From Hemibagrus wyckioides (taxonomy: Eukaryota > Chordata > Actinopteri > Siluriformes > Bagridae): a DNA stretch of 64,000 nucleotides. A program made the translations under genes and the position numbers. Below, one piece after another: positions 1 to 58,429 of the stretch (the first letter of the stretch is position 1; each line of letters opens with the position of its first letter). The notes beneath the pieces were generated by a model. That model had not been told where the DNA came from. It was given only the letters and a program-made list of their open reading frames with translations, and made no database searches. The DNA is taken from positions 11,143,199-11,207,198 of the forward strand of contig NC_080713.1 of the NCBI RefSeq assembly GCF_019097595.1, written 5' to 3'.

Positions 1-30400
<30,400 letters not shown>

Positions 30401-30637
30401 GGTTTAGATCTCAAATCTACAAAACAAAGAGCACAAATACATGAGCATTTCCTGTAACAGTTCTCTCTACTCATTCTGTGCCAATAAGAAACATTCACAG
30501 TTCATCTGATTGTCCCGTCACCTCCATGTTATCCAAGACCCTTCCCTGCATGCTAGATTACCACTTTAAAGTTAATTCCTGCTTCACAGAGTACATAAGC
30601 TCCATGCATGCATTGTCACTACCTTAACTTAACTTCC

Positions 30638-31045
30638 CAAATGACATACAACACACTACACACTTACACTATGCATTATGTATTGCCTGAAATGAAACAA
30701 GTGCTTTAATGAAATGGAAGTATAACCTGCTTCCCAGGTGATGGCAAACGTCAAGTGCATGTAATGCGATGCTGCTGGCTTTAGCAGAACATATGTATGT
30801 TTAAATTGTTGAAAAATAAATAATCATCACCCCACATGGGCTAATCTGAAAAACATCTGTAAGATGTCTTGTCCACCGGAGTGTCGTCGGCCATCTTGAA
30901 TTTTATTACGCAAGACAAGCTGCGGGTGCGTGTGTCCAACATTCCACACTTCATTATTCCGGGTGAATAAGAGCATCATCCTGGTCCCTCTTCTTGTTGT
31001 AATTTTCAGTGTGAACACACTACTCACACTATTTATACTACAAAA
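30638..31045. repeat. Dispersed repeat, copy 3 of the 7.35-kb family
   Basis: It contains GGAAGTATAACCTGCTTCCC, TCATTATTCCGGGTGAATAA and TTTCAGTGTGAACACACTAC, matching the copies at 7.35 and 24.8 kb. It is immediately followed by a Tc1 relic. Confidence 0.6.
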
Positions 31046-31061
31046 TGGTGTCATGCATACA

Positions 31062-31330
31062 CTACCGCTCAAAAATTTGGGATCACTTGCATATTTCAGC
31101 TTGATTTCAGCTACAGCGGAAGACTCCATCAAACCAATCCATCTTGTGGGAGATGCTCCAGGAAGCATGGGGTGAAATCTCATCAGATTATCTTGAAAAA
31201 TTGACAGATAGAATGGTCCTCAATCATCCCTAAACTGTTGCATGTTAAAATATACTAGTAAAGAATTTCCACAAAGGAAGGATTTTGGTCTTTTGACCCT
31301 CTACAGTGCACAAAACACGAGGGGCCAAAA
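31062..31330 (+). mobile_element. Tc1-like relic with transposase C-terminus
   Basis: It opens with ACTACCGCTCAAAAATTTGG, like the end of common fish Tc1 elements. It then encodes LQEAWGEISSDYLEKLTDRM, which resembles the last helix region of Tc1 transposases. Everything between the end and the C-terminus is deleted. Confidence 0.6.
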
Positions 31331-32717
31331 AAATCACACACTTCAACAGTTATCAATGCCCTTTTTAAAATCTCGAATTGAATTATGGAAGCATTGTGTA
31401 GTGTTATATTTCCTCTAAAAGATGTCACTAGTCATCATAATCATTTGACCGTCAGAAGAGAGCCAAAGAAAATGGCAGAGGCGCACTCGACTTTCAGGCA
31501 ACGCAAGATCATTTTGAAGTGTTATTGTAAATTTGAAAATGAAGATCAACAGCAATGGTGGTGTGTTTGGAACAGATCCACAAACACGATTAACAATCGC
31601 ACAAATTTGTGATGTTTATACAGTAGTTCGCTAAAATCAAGTGTCTGGATGCTAATGGTGACCACTTAATGTGATTGCATAATTCAAACATGACAAGAAC
31701 ATCTACACTTGGATGTTTATATAAACTTATTACTAAAATATTTAATATATGTTCCTGTGTATAATTGAAAGATTCAGAGAACCTGGTCAGACCTCGGCAA
31801 GTCTGAATCCACTTCTAAACGTGCGTCATCTCTGATCCCTCAGACGTCACTAGGTTAGTTTCTAACCATGTGTTGTTATGTAAATTTTCGGATAGTGCAT
31901 TTAGAGAAATCCAATACGCTGGATGGAACCACCAGATGCGAAAAAAACCTTTACCTCTGGAATCTTGCACAATATCTTTCCCACTGATTGCAATATAGCA
32001 TGAGGTTTGTGATCTGTACTCTTTGAAGCTCTATTAGATTATTATATGGGGGGAAAGAAAGGTCACAAAGGCTTCCCGGGTTATAACAGCTCCCATTTTC
32101 ATTAATACTTTATGCTGGTTTCCCTGTAGGTGACGTTGAACACGTGGGAAGGAGAAGGTGCTTTAGTTGGAAATGACTTATGTGTCAAGTTAAAGTCAAA
32201 ACATGGATGGAAACTTAGCTTTGTCTGAAAAGCAGTGATAGATATCACCACGAGTTAGATTTCTGTAAACCTGTCAGTCATCAGCATTTGCCACTGCATC
32301 CAAAGCAGAAGTCATGCATTAAAAATGTCAATTATTGATGCTGAGATGAACAGTAGCATTGTGGAAAGTGCTGTAGTCTGATAAAGCAACATTTTAAATA
32401 TATATTTTATTTTATTATTATTTATTTTTTTTACAAAACAGCTGTTGTGTTATCCGTAGCAAAGAAGAAAATAGCCTTCCAAGTTGTTGGGGGTCGTGGT
32501 TGGGGGTGTGTCAGTGCTCATAACATGCATGAGTCACTTCTGTGAAGACTTCAGTAATGCAGATAGATATGAAGCAGCATCTAGACACCATTTGACTGCG
32601 ATGTGCAAGGCACTGCTCTGTAAAAAGTGAAGAGAGTTTTGTTTGCCTGTATCCGACCAATCAGAACTAGTTTGTTCCACTGCTTTGGGTTTTGTTTCAC
32701 AAAGTGTGTGTCACGCC

Positions 32718-33792
32718 TTCATTATCATCCAGATCTTGCTCATAGTTGCACTGCATTCAGAATCTATCCAGAGTCCACCATTTATTATCTCTACTACTTC
32801 GAAACTGGAATTCTTATTAATCTGATAAAAACCTGGACACTTCTCCCTAAATCCTGAACATTTTTCTCCTAATAAACTTTTAACAGCACTACCAGTGTCC
32901 CTCTGCGATGTCAGTGACGTAGAGCGATACCTGCAATTTGTTTACAGTTTCATTTAACACAAATTCGACAGTACAGGGTGAGTCTGTATGCAGTCAAATT
33001 ATTTTCAAATAAAAGACATTTTATTTAATGTGGTTCAGGGTGGACATTTCCTTTTCAATTCTATTTCAACGCTACATTGTTTGGCTATCAGACATAACAC
33101 AGCGGCTCACATGTTCTTCATTTACAGATCTTGTAGAACATGTGGCAGAAGAGGAAGATGGTTAGGCCAAAAATGTCCACCTTTGACAGGACCACTGTAT
33201 GACAACTGCAAAAGTCTTCACGTCTCTCAGGACATTGAAATGTCTGCAAATAAACTCTAACACCCAGGCAGGCACCACTAATCCCAGATGATTTACCAAA
33301 ATAGACACAGCTGACCAACCACACCAATACACACCCAACCTCTCACTCACCCACACACACAAACACTGAGGTGACATTAACACAGTTCTGTGCAGAAGAA
33401 TGTCTTACCCTCGTAATAATCTACATCTATGCAGTTCGATCTTATGGTGCTCATGAAATGCTAACTGCTTGACTGATCTCCACATCAACCAATAAAATTC
33501 AAGATATGGCGATCTAGATGAATCAAAAAGGCTGTGGTTTTAGGAGGCCGGGTGAGGTCATAAAATCCAATTGCATAGAGAAACAACTTAAAACGTGTCT
33601 TGATGGGTCCAAGTGCTCACTTATTAGCTGTTTTATACACACACACACATTAGCTGTATAATAAACTCTGCACTGCAGCATATAGACCTTTACAGTTAAT
33701 GTAGCTTGCAATAGTCACATACATTTGAGCCAAAGTCAAGATTTTGGAGGGGGAACGAGTGTAATCATACATATATAAACACCAACTCACAA
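32718..33792. repeat. Duplicated block, copy 2 (1075 bp)
   Basis: This is the same sequence as 28089-29320 with few substitutions and without the ~155-bp insert. It lies in golgin intron 1, in direct orientation 4.6 kb from copy 1. Left of it, 32530-32718 holds a further open stretch not shared with copy 1. Confidence 0.85.
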
Positions 33793-34011
33793 GAGATTGT
33801 TTGGAAGGAGAATAATGATATCTGCCAACTACAACTACACAGATACCAGCTATGCCTCATTCAATTCCTACTTTTCAGCTTTGGGCAGCTTTGTCAACAA
33901 AAGGATTACTGAGGGACGGTAAATCACAGTGTCAAAAATACAAAGCACACTACCTAACTTTAACTGTCATTTACAGTATATTGCCATTTACATTTACAGT
34001 GTATTGTCATT

Positions 34012-34815
34012 TACAGTATAGTGTTGGGACACCCCTAAAAATCATCGAATTCAGATGTTTTTCAGGGGTTGGGCTTGCCGTGGCCCCTTAGTTCCAGTGA
34101 AAGGAACTCAATGTTTCAGGATACCAACACATTTTGGACAATTTCATGCTCCCAACTCTGTGGGAATAGTTTGGGGATGACCCCTTCCTATTCCAACATG
34201 ACTGCACACCAGTGCACAAAGCAAGGTTCATAAGTTTGGTATGGAGGAACTTGAATTAGAGCGGAGATTGTAGGCCAGGCCTTCTCGTCCAACATCGGTG
34301 TCTGACCTCTTAAATGTGCTTCTAGAGGAATAGTCAAAAAGTCCCATAAACACACTCCTAAACCTTGTGGAAAGCCTTCCCAGAAGAGTTGAAGCTGTTA
34401 TAGTTACAAAGGGCGGAACAACTCCATATTACATTCATGTGCATGTAAAGGCAGACATCCCAGTTTCAGCCTGGCTCACAGTCTCTGCTCTAATTCATCC
34501 CAAAGGTGTTCTATCAGGTTGAGGTCAGGACTCTGTGCAGGTCAGTCAAGTTCATCCACACCAAACTCACTCATCCATGTCTTTATGGACCTTGCTTTGT
34601 ACACTGGTGTGCAGTCATGTTGGAACAGGAAGGGGTCATCCCCAAACTGTTCCCACAAAGTTCTAAGCATGAAACTGTCCAAAATGTCTTGGTATGCTGA
34701 AGCATTAAGAGTTCCTTTCATTGGGACTAAGGGGCCGAGCCCAACCCCTCAAAAAACAACACCTGAATTCAATCATTTGGAGGGGTGTCCCAAAACCTTT
34801 TGGCAATATAGTGTA
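34012..34815. mobile_element. Foldback-type element with long terminal inverted repeats
   Basis: The left half (TTGGGACACCCCTAAAAATC, CAGGGGTTGGGCTTGCCG, ATGACCCCTTCCTATTCCAA) reappears inverted in the right half (TTGGAACAGGAAGGGGTCAT, CCCAACCCCTC, GGGGTGTCCCAAAACC). Each arm is roughly 350 bp around a ~100-bp centre. It has no transposase and looks like a palindromic derivative of a common fish DNA transposon. Confidence 0.8.
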
Positions 34816-34920
34816 TTGTATGTACAAATGTTTGTTTCTGAGCAGTCAACATACAGACAAATTGTCTTGTTAAATCTGCAGCATTTACTATTCATGGACT
34901 GTTTTTTTTTTAAACATATT

Positions 34921-34924
<4 letters not shown>

Positions 34925-34995
<71 letters not shown>
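34925..34995. repeat. (TA)n microsatellite
   Basis: About 70 bp of TA followed by CA and TACA units that run straight into the Tc1 element's TA target site. Confidence 0.97.
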
Positions 34996-35006
<11 letters not shown>

Positions 35007-35022
35007 TATACACACATACATA

Positions 35023-36217
35023 CAGAGGGTGGACAATGAAACTGAAACACTGGCCAATTTAGTGTTGGAGGTTTCATGGCTAAATTTGACCAGCCTGGTG
35101 GCCAATCTTCATTGATTGCACATTCCACCAGTAAGAGCAGAGTGTGAAGGTTTAATTAGCAGAGTAATAGCACAGTTTTGCTTAAAATATTGCAATGCAT
35201 ACAACATTATGGGTGACATATCAGAGTTCAAAAGAGGACAAATTGTTGGTGCACGTCTCGCTGGCGCATCTGTGACTAAGACAGCAAGTCTTTGTAATGT
35301 ATCAAGAGCCACGGTATCCAGGGTAATGTCAGCATACCACCAAGAAGGACGAACCACATCCAAAAAACATAAAACCACAGCTGCCCAACTCACTGCAGAA
35401 TTAAATGTGCACCTCAACTGTCCTGTTTCCACCAAAACTGTCCGCCGGGAGCTCCACAGGGTCAATGTACATGGCCGGGCTGCTATAGCCAAACCTTTGG
35501 TCACTCGTGCCAATGCCAAACGTCGGTTTCAATGGTGCCAGCAGCGAAAATCTTGGGCTGTGGACAATGTGAAACATGTATTGTTCTCTGATGAGTCCAC
35601 CTTCACTGTCTTTCCCACATCCAGGAGAGTTACGGTGTGGAGAAGCCCCAAAGAAGCGTACCACCCAGACTGTTACATGCCCAGAGTGAAGCATGGGGGT
35701 GGATCAGTGATGGTTTGGGCTGCAATATCATGGCATTCCCTAGGCTCAATACTTGTGCTAGATGGGCGCGTCACTGCCAAGGACTACCGAACCATTCTGG
35801 AGGACCATGTGCACCCAATGGTTCAAACATTGTATCCTGAAGGCGGTGCCGTGTATCAGGATGATAATGCACCAATACACACAGCAAGACTGGTGACAGA
35901 GTGGTTTGATGAACATGAAAGTGAACTTGATCTCCCATGGCCTGCACAGTCACTAGATCTAAATATTATTGAGCCACTTTGGGGTGTTTTGGAGGAGCGA
36001 GTCAGGAAACGTTTTCCTCCACCAGCATCACGTAGTGACCTGGCCACTATTCTGCAAGAAGAATGGCTCAAAATCCCTCTGGCCACTGTGCAGGACTTGT
36101 ATCTGTCATTCCCAAGACGAACTGATGCTGTATTGGCCGCAAAAGGAGGCCCTACACCATACTAATGAATTATTGTGGTCTAAAACCAGGCGTTTCAGTT
36201 TCATTGTCCAACCCCTG
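35023..36217 (+). mobile_element. Near-complete Tc1-like transposon with TA target duplication
   Basis: The element is 1195 bp. Its left end begins CAGAGGGTGGACAATGAAAC and the right end, read in reverse, CAGGGGTTGGACAATGAAAC, so the termini are short near-perfect inverted repeats ending in CAG/CTG. TA flanks both sides (35021-35022 and 36218-36219). It holds one long transposase frame and sits just right of a (TA)n microsatellite in golgin intron 1, consistent with TA-directed insertion. Confidence 0.92.
35209..36165 (+). CDS. Tc1/mariner transposase, 318 aa, open frame
   Basis: I chose the ATG at 35209 (MGDISEFKRGQIVGARLAG), where Tc1 transposases usually start. The frame is open 31 codons further upstream. 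The N-terminal helix-turn-helix (SVTKTASLCNVSRATVSRVM) is present. Catalytic motifs are VLFSDEST (first Asp), YQDDNAPIHTA (second Asp) and SLDLNIIEPLW (Glu), with the KHGGGSVMVW motif between. The frame ends AAKGGPTPY. It is about 20-25 residues shorter than usual: the basic linker between the two DNA-binding subdomains looks deleted in frame after EGRTTSKKHK. Confidence 0.88.
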   Translation: MGDISEFKRGQIVGARLAGASVTKTASLCNVSRATVSRVMSAYHQEGRTTSKKHKTTAAQLTAELNVHLNCPVSTKTVRRELHRVNVHGRAAIAKPLVTRANAKRRFQWCQQRKSWAVDNVKHVLFSDESTFTVFPTSRRVTVWRSPKEAYHPDCYMPRVKHGGGSVMVWAAISWHSLGSILVLDGRVTAKDYRTILEDHVHPMVQTLYPEGGAVYQDDNAPIHTARLVTEWFDEHESELDLPWPAQSLDLNIIEPLWGVLEERVRKRFPPPASRSDLATILQEEWLKIPLATVQDLYLSFPRRTDAVLAAKGGPTPY

Positions 36218-36219
36218 TA

Positions 36220-37378
36220 TATAAAAGTTAAATATATAACACTTATAACAGTTAGCTAGCTAATTTGTTGGTGCACGTGCCAAGGCTGATAATGACGCCT
36301 GTTTAGCAGTTTGTCCCGCCCAGTCTGTTTAATGGGCGGGGCAAATGAGTTCCTAGAAAGCATTTGATTGGAGGCAAATTGGGAGAGTACCTAAGGTTTT
36401 TTTTGTTTTGTTTTTTTAAACCATGTGCCAAAAATTATAAACACATCGTATTTTGTAAACATACAGTTTTATGCCTACAACTCTGAACCAACAAATAAGA
36501 TTTAAAAACTGGTTCATTTTCATCATGACATCATGATACAGTAGTAAATGTCACATGCATACCGCGTGTAATCCATTTTGCTGATATGATCATGGATTAC
36601 TGACTGGTATTTATTATGAGAAATTAAATCCGAATCATAATTTCATGACGACGAGGAGAGAAGGGAAATAACAAGGATATCATTATATGACAAAGGAAGT
36701 CTGGAAGCTAAAACGGATTCAATGACACAATGGACACTTGTAAAACTTAAAGACAACAGGTTAGCTAGTTAGTTATTACCACCCCTTCTCTTCCCCCTCA
36801 TATTATTTACAGTACTAACTGAGTAATTTTCTTAATTAAAATTGTATGATATCGCTGTACACTACCAACATATGTGAATGACAATCAGCTACTGCTATAG
36901 CTGCGTATGTTACTTAAACACAACATAGTAGCTCCTTAGCTAACTAGTGAGAAAATCAGCCTTACCATTAGCTAACCAAGGATATCTCAAATGTCTTGGT
37001 AGTTAAACATGATTAACTATTCAGAACATAATTCAGCCCGCTACCTAATATTGTAATTTTCCCAGGTGGTATTTAAATACTGGGGAAGCGAGTCACTAAT
37101 CTAAACTAGCTCCCAAACAGGTTCGCACCCATTTTGCAACAAATTCTTCCTCCTTGTCTACGATTGGCTAATTCCATTGCACACTCTATAATATGATTGG
37201 ATATCAGCTAAACCGAATTGACGGAAAGCCAATCCCATCGTTGGAGGTGGAATCTTCTCGAAAACGGGTGGGTAAAAAAATAATCTAAATAGCTATCTTT
37301 AAAGCCAAAAGGAGACACTGGAACATGAGACACTGCTGACGCATTGACGTGCCGCAAACAATTTCATTTGGCTCTTAC
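36220..37378. other. Golgin intron 1, promoter-proximal part
   Basis: Mostly unique-looking AT-rich sequence. One hairpin, CCCGCCCA then 10 bases then TGGGCGGG at 36317-36342, carries two GC-box-like sites. No exon was found. Confidence 0.5.
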
Positions 37379-37495
37379 CTGCTTTTGAGGGTCATAGAGG
37401 GCTAAATATGTTCTGCAGCAGAACTGTGCTCTCTTACGTTTCCGCAAATATGGTGAAAATTCGGAGACATCACCATGATTTCTCATCTGTCCGCC
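37379..37495 (-). other. golgb1: golgin exon 1, non-coding 5' UTR exon (5' border approximate)
   Basis: A strong donor (AAAAGCAG|gtaagagc) lies about 100 bp downstream, in minus sense, of promoter-like sequence. Joining it to 30416 gives a 5' UTR upstream of MLKWFG. The exon carries upstream ATGs, including one in the YY1-like box that opens a four-codon frame and one opening a 24-codon frame. The transcription start is inferred, so the right border is a guess. Confidence 0.55.
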
Positions 37496-37600
37496 ATCTT
37501 TGTCAGGTGGACAAACACGTTTGTCGCGCATGCGTAGAGGAGCTGCTGCTGCTGCTGCTGCTGAGCACGCGCTCTGTTCTGTTGCCAAAACGTTCGTGGT
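37485..37600 (-). promoter_or_regulatory. Probable golgin TATA-less promoter (YY1-like and NRF1-like motifs)
   Basis: Read on the minus strand, 37491-37504 contains AAGATGGCGGAC, the typical YY1 start-site motif of housekeeping genes. At 37525-37534 is CGCGCATGCG, a core NRF1-type site. The stretch is locally CpG-rich in otherwise AT-rich DNA, followed by a (CTG)n run at 37543-37563. There is no TATA box. This fits a broadly expressed Golgi gene. The motif calls come from the sequence, the promoter role is inferred. Confidence 0.6.
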
Positions 37601-37849
37601 GCTGCTGCATTCATGAGAGTATTTTATGCGGGCTTAGCATTTTATCCAGGAATCACACTAAATGTCATGTACAAAAGCAAAAGGCATCAAAGGCATGGCG
37701 TGATAAGAGCACATTAATGATGGCAAACTGAAGCTTTCCGAAGAATGCACCAAAAAGAGTAATTATTCTCATCAAAAGTGCGCGTGGCATCTGGTGGTCA
37801 AAGGTATGAAGTGCAGCTCCTAGTGGCTCACGCTGTGACCTTTAAGTTG

Positions 37850-38072
37850 AGTTGTTTTTATTTGTCACATATACATTACTGCACAGTGGAATTCTTTCTT
37901 CGCATATCCCATCCTTGGGGGTTGGAGTCAGACCGCAGGGTTAGCCATGATATGGCACCCCTGGAGCAGGGTGGGTCAAGGGCCCAGCAGTGGCAGCTTG
38001 GCAGTGCTGGGGCTTGAACGCTGATCTTCTGGTCAATGACCCACAGCCTTAACCACTTGAGCTACCACCACC
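37850..38072 (-). repeat. tRNA-derived SINE, near full length
   Basis: On the minus strand it starts TGGTGGTAGCTCAAGTGGTT (A-box), has GTTCAAGCCCCAGCACTGCC (B-box), then the body with GGGCCCTTGACCCACCC, and ends with TGTGACAAATAAAAAC. This layout is typical of tRNA-head SINEs abundant in catfish genomes, recalled rather than searched. It lies just upstream of the golgin promoter. Confidence 0.72.
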
Positions 38073-38513
38073 CAGGGTTTAGGGTTCCAGCTAATAAGTT
38101 GTGTTTGTGATTGTGAAGTGTAAAAACTACTTCTTCTTTTTTTTTTTTTTTTTACAGTAAAAACTATTAGGAACCTAAAGTGATTTTGTATATTACCCAA
38201 TAAACCAAAAAAATCCTTTTTTTTTAAATTTATGGTACTGGCAGAGCAAATCTCAAGCATCATTAATATGGGTGTGTTTTCGTTTGGCTTGGTTTGGTTG
38301 GCAGCTGGTAGACTTGGCAGCAAACTGAAGCATTCTGAAGCAATGAAGATGTTTTCAAGCTAATCATATGAGACCCCCTTGTTAGGAGACAGATTGCTGT
38401 TGAAGCGTCTCGTGACGTCATGAAGAAAATGTACATGAAGAAGAATATGGATCTTCACTGGTGGTAGTTTTAAAGAAGTATCCTGCCGCAACAGTCACAA
38501 ATAAAAAAAAAAT

Positions 38514-38798
38514 ATCATGGCATCTGTTAGTGGGTGGGATATATTAGGCAGCAAGTGAACACTGTCCTCAAAGTTGATGTGTTAGAAGCAGGAAAAATGG
38601 ACAAGTGTAAGGATTTGAGCGAGTCTGACAAGGGCCAAATTGTGATGGCTAGACGACTGGATCAGAGCTTCTCCAAAACTGCAGCTCTTGTGGGGTGTTC
38701 CTGGTCTGCAGTGGTCAGTATCTGTCAAAAGTGGTCCAAGGAAGGAACAGTGGTGAACCGGCGACAGGGTCATGGGCAACCAAGTCTCATTGATGCAC
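38514..38798 (+). mobile_element. Tc1-derived element, family A, 5' half only
   Basis: This copy starts inside the leader (CATCTGTTAGTGGGTGGGAT) and ends abruptly after the Tc1 DNA-binding region at 38798. A 100-codon frame (38534-38836) spans it and reads [40 protein letters not shown] and [17 protein letters not shown]. There is no catalytic region and neither terminus is preserved. Confidence 0.75.
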
Positions 38799-39248
38799 CT
38801 TGCAAATTAAATTTTGCAAGGCTTATACTGGCCTAACTAAACTGTAAAGCAAGCATATTTGGTTGTGAGCCACTTCCTTAAACAACCCTCGTGTTTATGG
38901 CAGAACAAATATAACGGTTTTAAATAAAGTTTAAATGAGGTTTGGTATCAAGATTGCCATCACTAATTACTTCATGATGCACATGACAGCTGTATTTGCA
39001 GAATATTTACTTGCTGTCTTGGTGCAGAATGAAAGGCTAATTAATGTAATTTTCTGACTGGCTTGATAGTTGCTTTATGGTATGATTGGAGGTCAAGGTA
39101 CTCACTAGGGAGCACAAAGCTAGATAAGGGTTTTTTTTTTCAAGTAAGAATAAGAAGTAAAGGAACTAAATTGATTCCACTGTAATAAAATTGTGCATTA
39201 ACGTTGCGTTACCTCTAGATGGCAATATTTAGTCATTTTGGAAGCACC

Positions 39249-39274
39249 CTCTCTCTCTCTCTCTCTCTCTCTCA
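39249..39274. repeat. (CT)n microsatellite
   Basis: Thirteen CT units in intergenic DNA. A longer second tract is at 39971-40007. Confidence 0.92.
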
Positions 39275-39968
39275 GTTTTATTAGACACTTCCATCATAAG
39301 ACAGGGAACATCCCAACTTCATAACATATACTAGCCAACAAAGCAAATATTTCATAAGAACATAAGGATTTTGTCTCACTACTTTGTTTTTTAATGTGTG
39401 AATATGATATTTACCCAACAAGATTACCATGTTTATGGGTCAGAAATTTGGGGGTCAACTTAATCATGAAAAACAAGATATCCTGTAGAGCTAAAGGAAA
39501 AATAGTGTTTGACAACCAATTACAGATATCCATCCAAAATTTAGATGTAAAATCACAGTAATTAAAAAGGTGTTATCAAGGAAGTCATCAAGGATGAACA
39601 GAAGACAGAAGGATCCATCTCAATCCGTAATATCTCCTGTAAAATATTCCCCTACAAGCATGTACTCTTGCATAGCTGTTGAATGACATTTGTATGAAAC
39701 ATGCTCTAGTTAATACATTTGGGCAATATGCTTTAGAGCAAGAACATCTCAGCTGCTGAATACGTTTGTTATCAATACCTTCTGTCCTTATTTCCTTTTT
39801 TTGCTTCCTTTCTCAGCATCCTCAGAGTGAGAAACTAAGAAGTCAGGAAATGAAGGGAAGCAAGGAAAGGAAATGAGAAGCACCCCCGGCTCTCTGAAAA
39901 CTTTAGGCACTATGTTGAACTTTTACTAGTGTCTACCTATAACTGAAATGCAATGCAGTCAATCTCCA

Positions 39969-39970
<2 letters not shown>

Positions 39971-40007
<37 letters not shown>
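39971..40007. repeat. (CT)n microsatellite
   Basis: About 18 CT units, followed by CAGTAAGGTGTTGGTCTACC, which looks like part of a dispersed fish repeat running to about 40320. Confidence 0.9.
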
Positions 40008-40009
<2 letters not shown>

Positions 40010-41438
40010 AAGGTGTTGGTCTACCATCAGTAATTTCCCTGAACTGGTTGGTGGTGTGGTCCAGCATCAGGTTCCACTCCTGTAGGCCAAGAACAAGAAT
40101 GTAAGACTATTGTTGTGACAGGCTCACCCAAACTGCACAGTTGAATACTGGAAAAAGATCAGGTGATATTTCTTGGTGATCGTCAGCTGTCCTCTTTCCA
40201 CCCATGATAGCTTCAGATTCCTGTTCTTGGCTGTTCATCACCCAAGCTGGTAAAGTTCCTCCGTCCTTTCTTATTAACCAAGCATTTCCACCCACAGGAC
40301 TATCACTAACTCTAAGATTTCTTGTTTGTTTGTTTTTTTACAGCATTCTCTGAGAGTCTCTGGCATCATGCCGAGAACCATACCACAGTTAAAGTCTCAG
40401 AGCTCACATTTTTCCCTATTCTAATGTTTAATGTCAACATTAACTGAAGCTTTGGGCCTGTATCTGCATGAGTGTATGCATTGTATTGCTGCCACATAAT
40501 GGGCTGATTAGATAACTGCATAAATGAACAGATGTACAGGTGTTAATACTGAAGTGAATGGTGAGTGGATACTTACATATATCAGATATCAAATATAATA
40601 ATTGGCAGGTAATTTAAACTGATTTATTAAGCATGAAGCTCATGTGTAATGTAATATGATTAAGTTACAGCTAACCCGTGATTCCACATTTGTATTAAAG
40701 TAAAGTAATGCAATTCCATCTGCTGTTTATTCCTTCATCATAAGTGAAGACTTATCACTGGTCTGGAATGTGGTAAATGTGTATACTGGAAATACTGGGA
40801 GTAAGCCAGGGATACATCCTGAGAGGTGGGAGAAAACCAATGAAGGACCATGAACCGTAAAAGGATCTAACCATGGATAAAGGAGCTGTGAGGCAGTAAC
40901 ACCACCCACTGCACCATCATGCTGCCCTGATGGAGAAATTAGAAGAATGATATGCAATTTGAGCACACAGTTTCTGGTTAAACAGTTTACATTACATCTC
41001 TGCAAGTCTTCAGCTTGATCCCTCATCTAACAAACTTCACTCAAGTTGATAATATAATAAAGTATCCCTTAAAAATGCAGAAAAGTCCCCAACCAAGAGG
41101 AAGTGAAGGAGGGTGTGTGAAAAGCAAGAGTGGGAGCAATGGTGAGAGGAGGCGTGGTCTTGTATGACATGCTTAAAAACGATTGGTTGTTTCTTTATGC
41201 CTACAGAGTGCCATTGACTGTGTGTTTTTTTTTTCTTCTTCTTTTATCCTTTTAACCCATTCACACTCCTGTAGGAGTCTTAGCAACTTCAGCACATGGC
41301 TGGGAGCCTCAGTATATTCCTCATCTGATATAATCCTCTTTCAAGGATTATATGTACGGAAATGACAAATAACATCATTTAAATCTAATTCTTTTAGTTT
41401 CACATCTGTGCACAAAGCATCCAGGGTTTGGATACATC

Positions 41439-57870
<16,432 letters not shown>

Positions 57871-57889
57871 GTCAGTTTGTCTTCCTCAG

Positions 57890-58090
57890 CATCACAAAAA
57901 ATCAACAAACACCAATCATCACAGAGCATTACACAGCACCATCAATCATTCATAGCCCACAGCAGACACTTCCTATAAGCATTTTTAAAAACAAAACCCC
58001 TATCTGAATCATACATTGCATTCACCAACATTAACATGTCTATATCTGCATTCTCCAGGAACAACATATACCATCAGCATGCATTTGTCT
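57890..58090. repeat. Degenerate outlier of the ATCAAACACC minisatellite
   Basis: Motifs such as ATCAACAAACACCAATCATC and ACAGCACCATCAATCATTC resemble decayed minisatellite units, 20 bp after the LTBP-like exon 4 donor. Confidence 0.45.
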
Positions 58091-58429
58091 ATTAGAAATC
58101 TTCACAGATTTTCATTTAACATTATCACTGTAAGTTTTATTGTTATTTGAAACGTTCTACATCAAATGTCCACATTTTTATAAATAACATGAAAACAGAC
58201 AAACCAAATTATTCACCAAACTCTGATATTCCCATTCAAGCATCATTGCATTTTGTAGAGTTACTCATCTACTTTTGGGTATGTACATTTCCATCTATTT
58301 TCTACGATCATTTTAACCAAAAATCAAACCATAATCTAACCCTAGTCATCATATACAATGGATAGGAAGAAGTTCCTAATAGATACATAGGTACATTTTT
58401 GATAATCGTCTGGATTATAAGAATTACAA

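Larger units (their letters stand above)
38840..41438. other. Intergenic region upstream of the LTBP-like gene
   Basis: No supported gene. It contains two (CT)n tracts and a repeat-like segment (40007-40320). A promoter for the LTBP-like gene should be here or just left of 41439, but I saw no decisive TATA box or initiator. Confidence 0.5.

Noticed and set aside
41183..41365. 60-codon plus-strand frame as LTBP-like start
   Set aside because: It is out of continuity with the splice-supported exon and stops before 41439.
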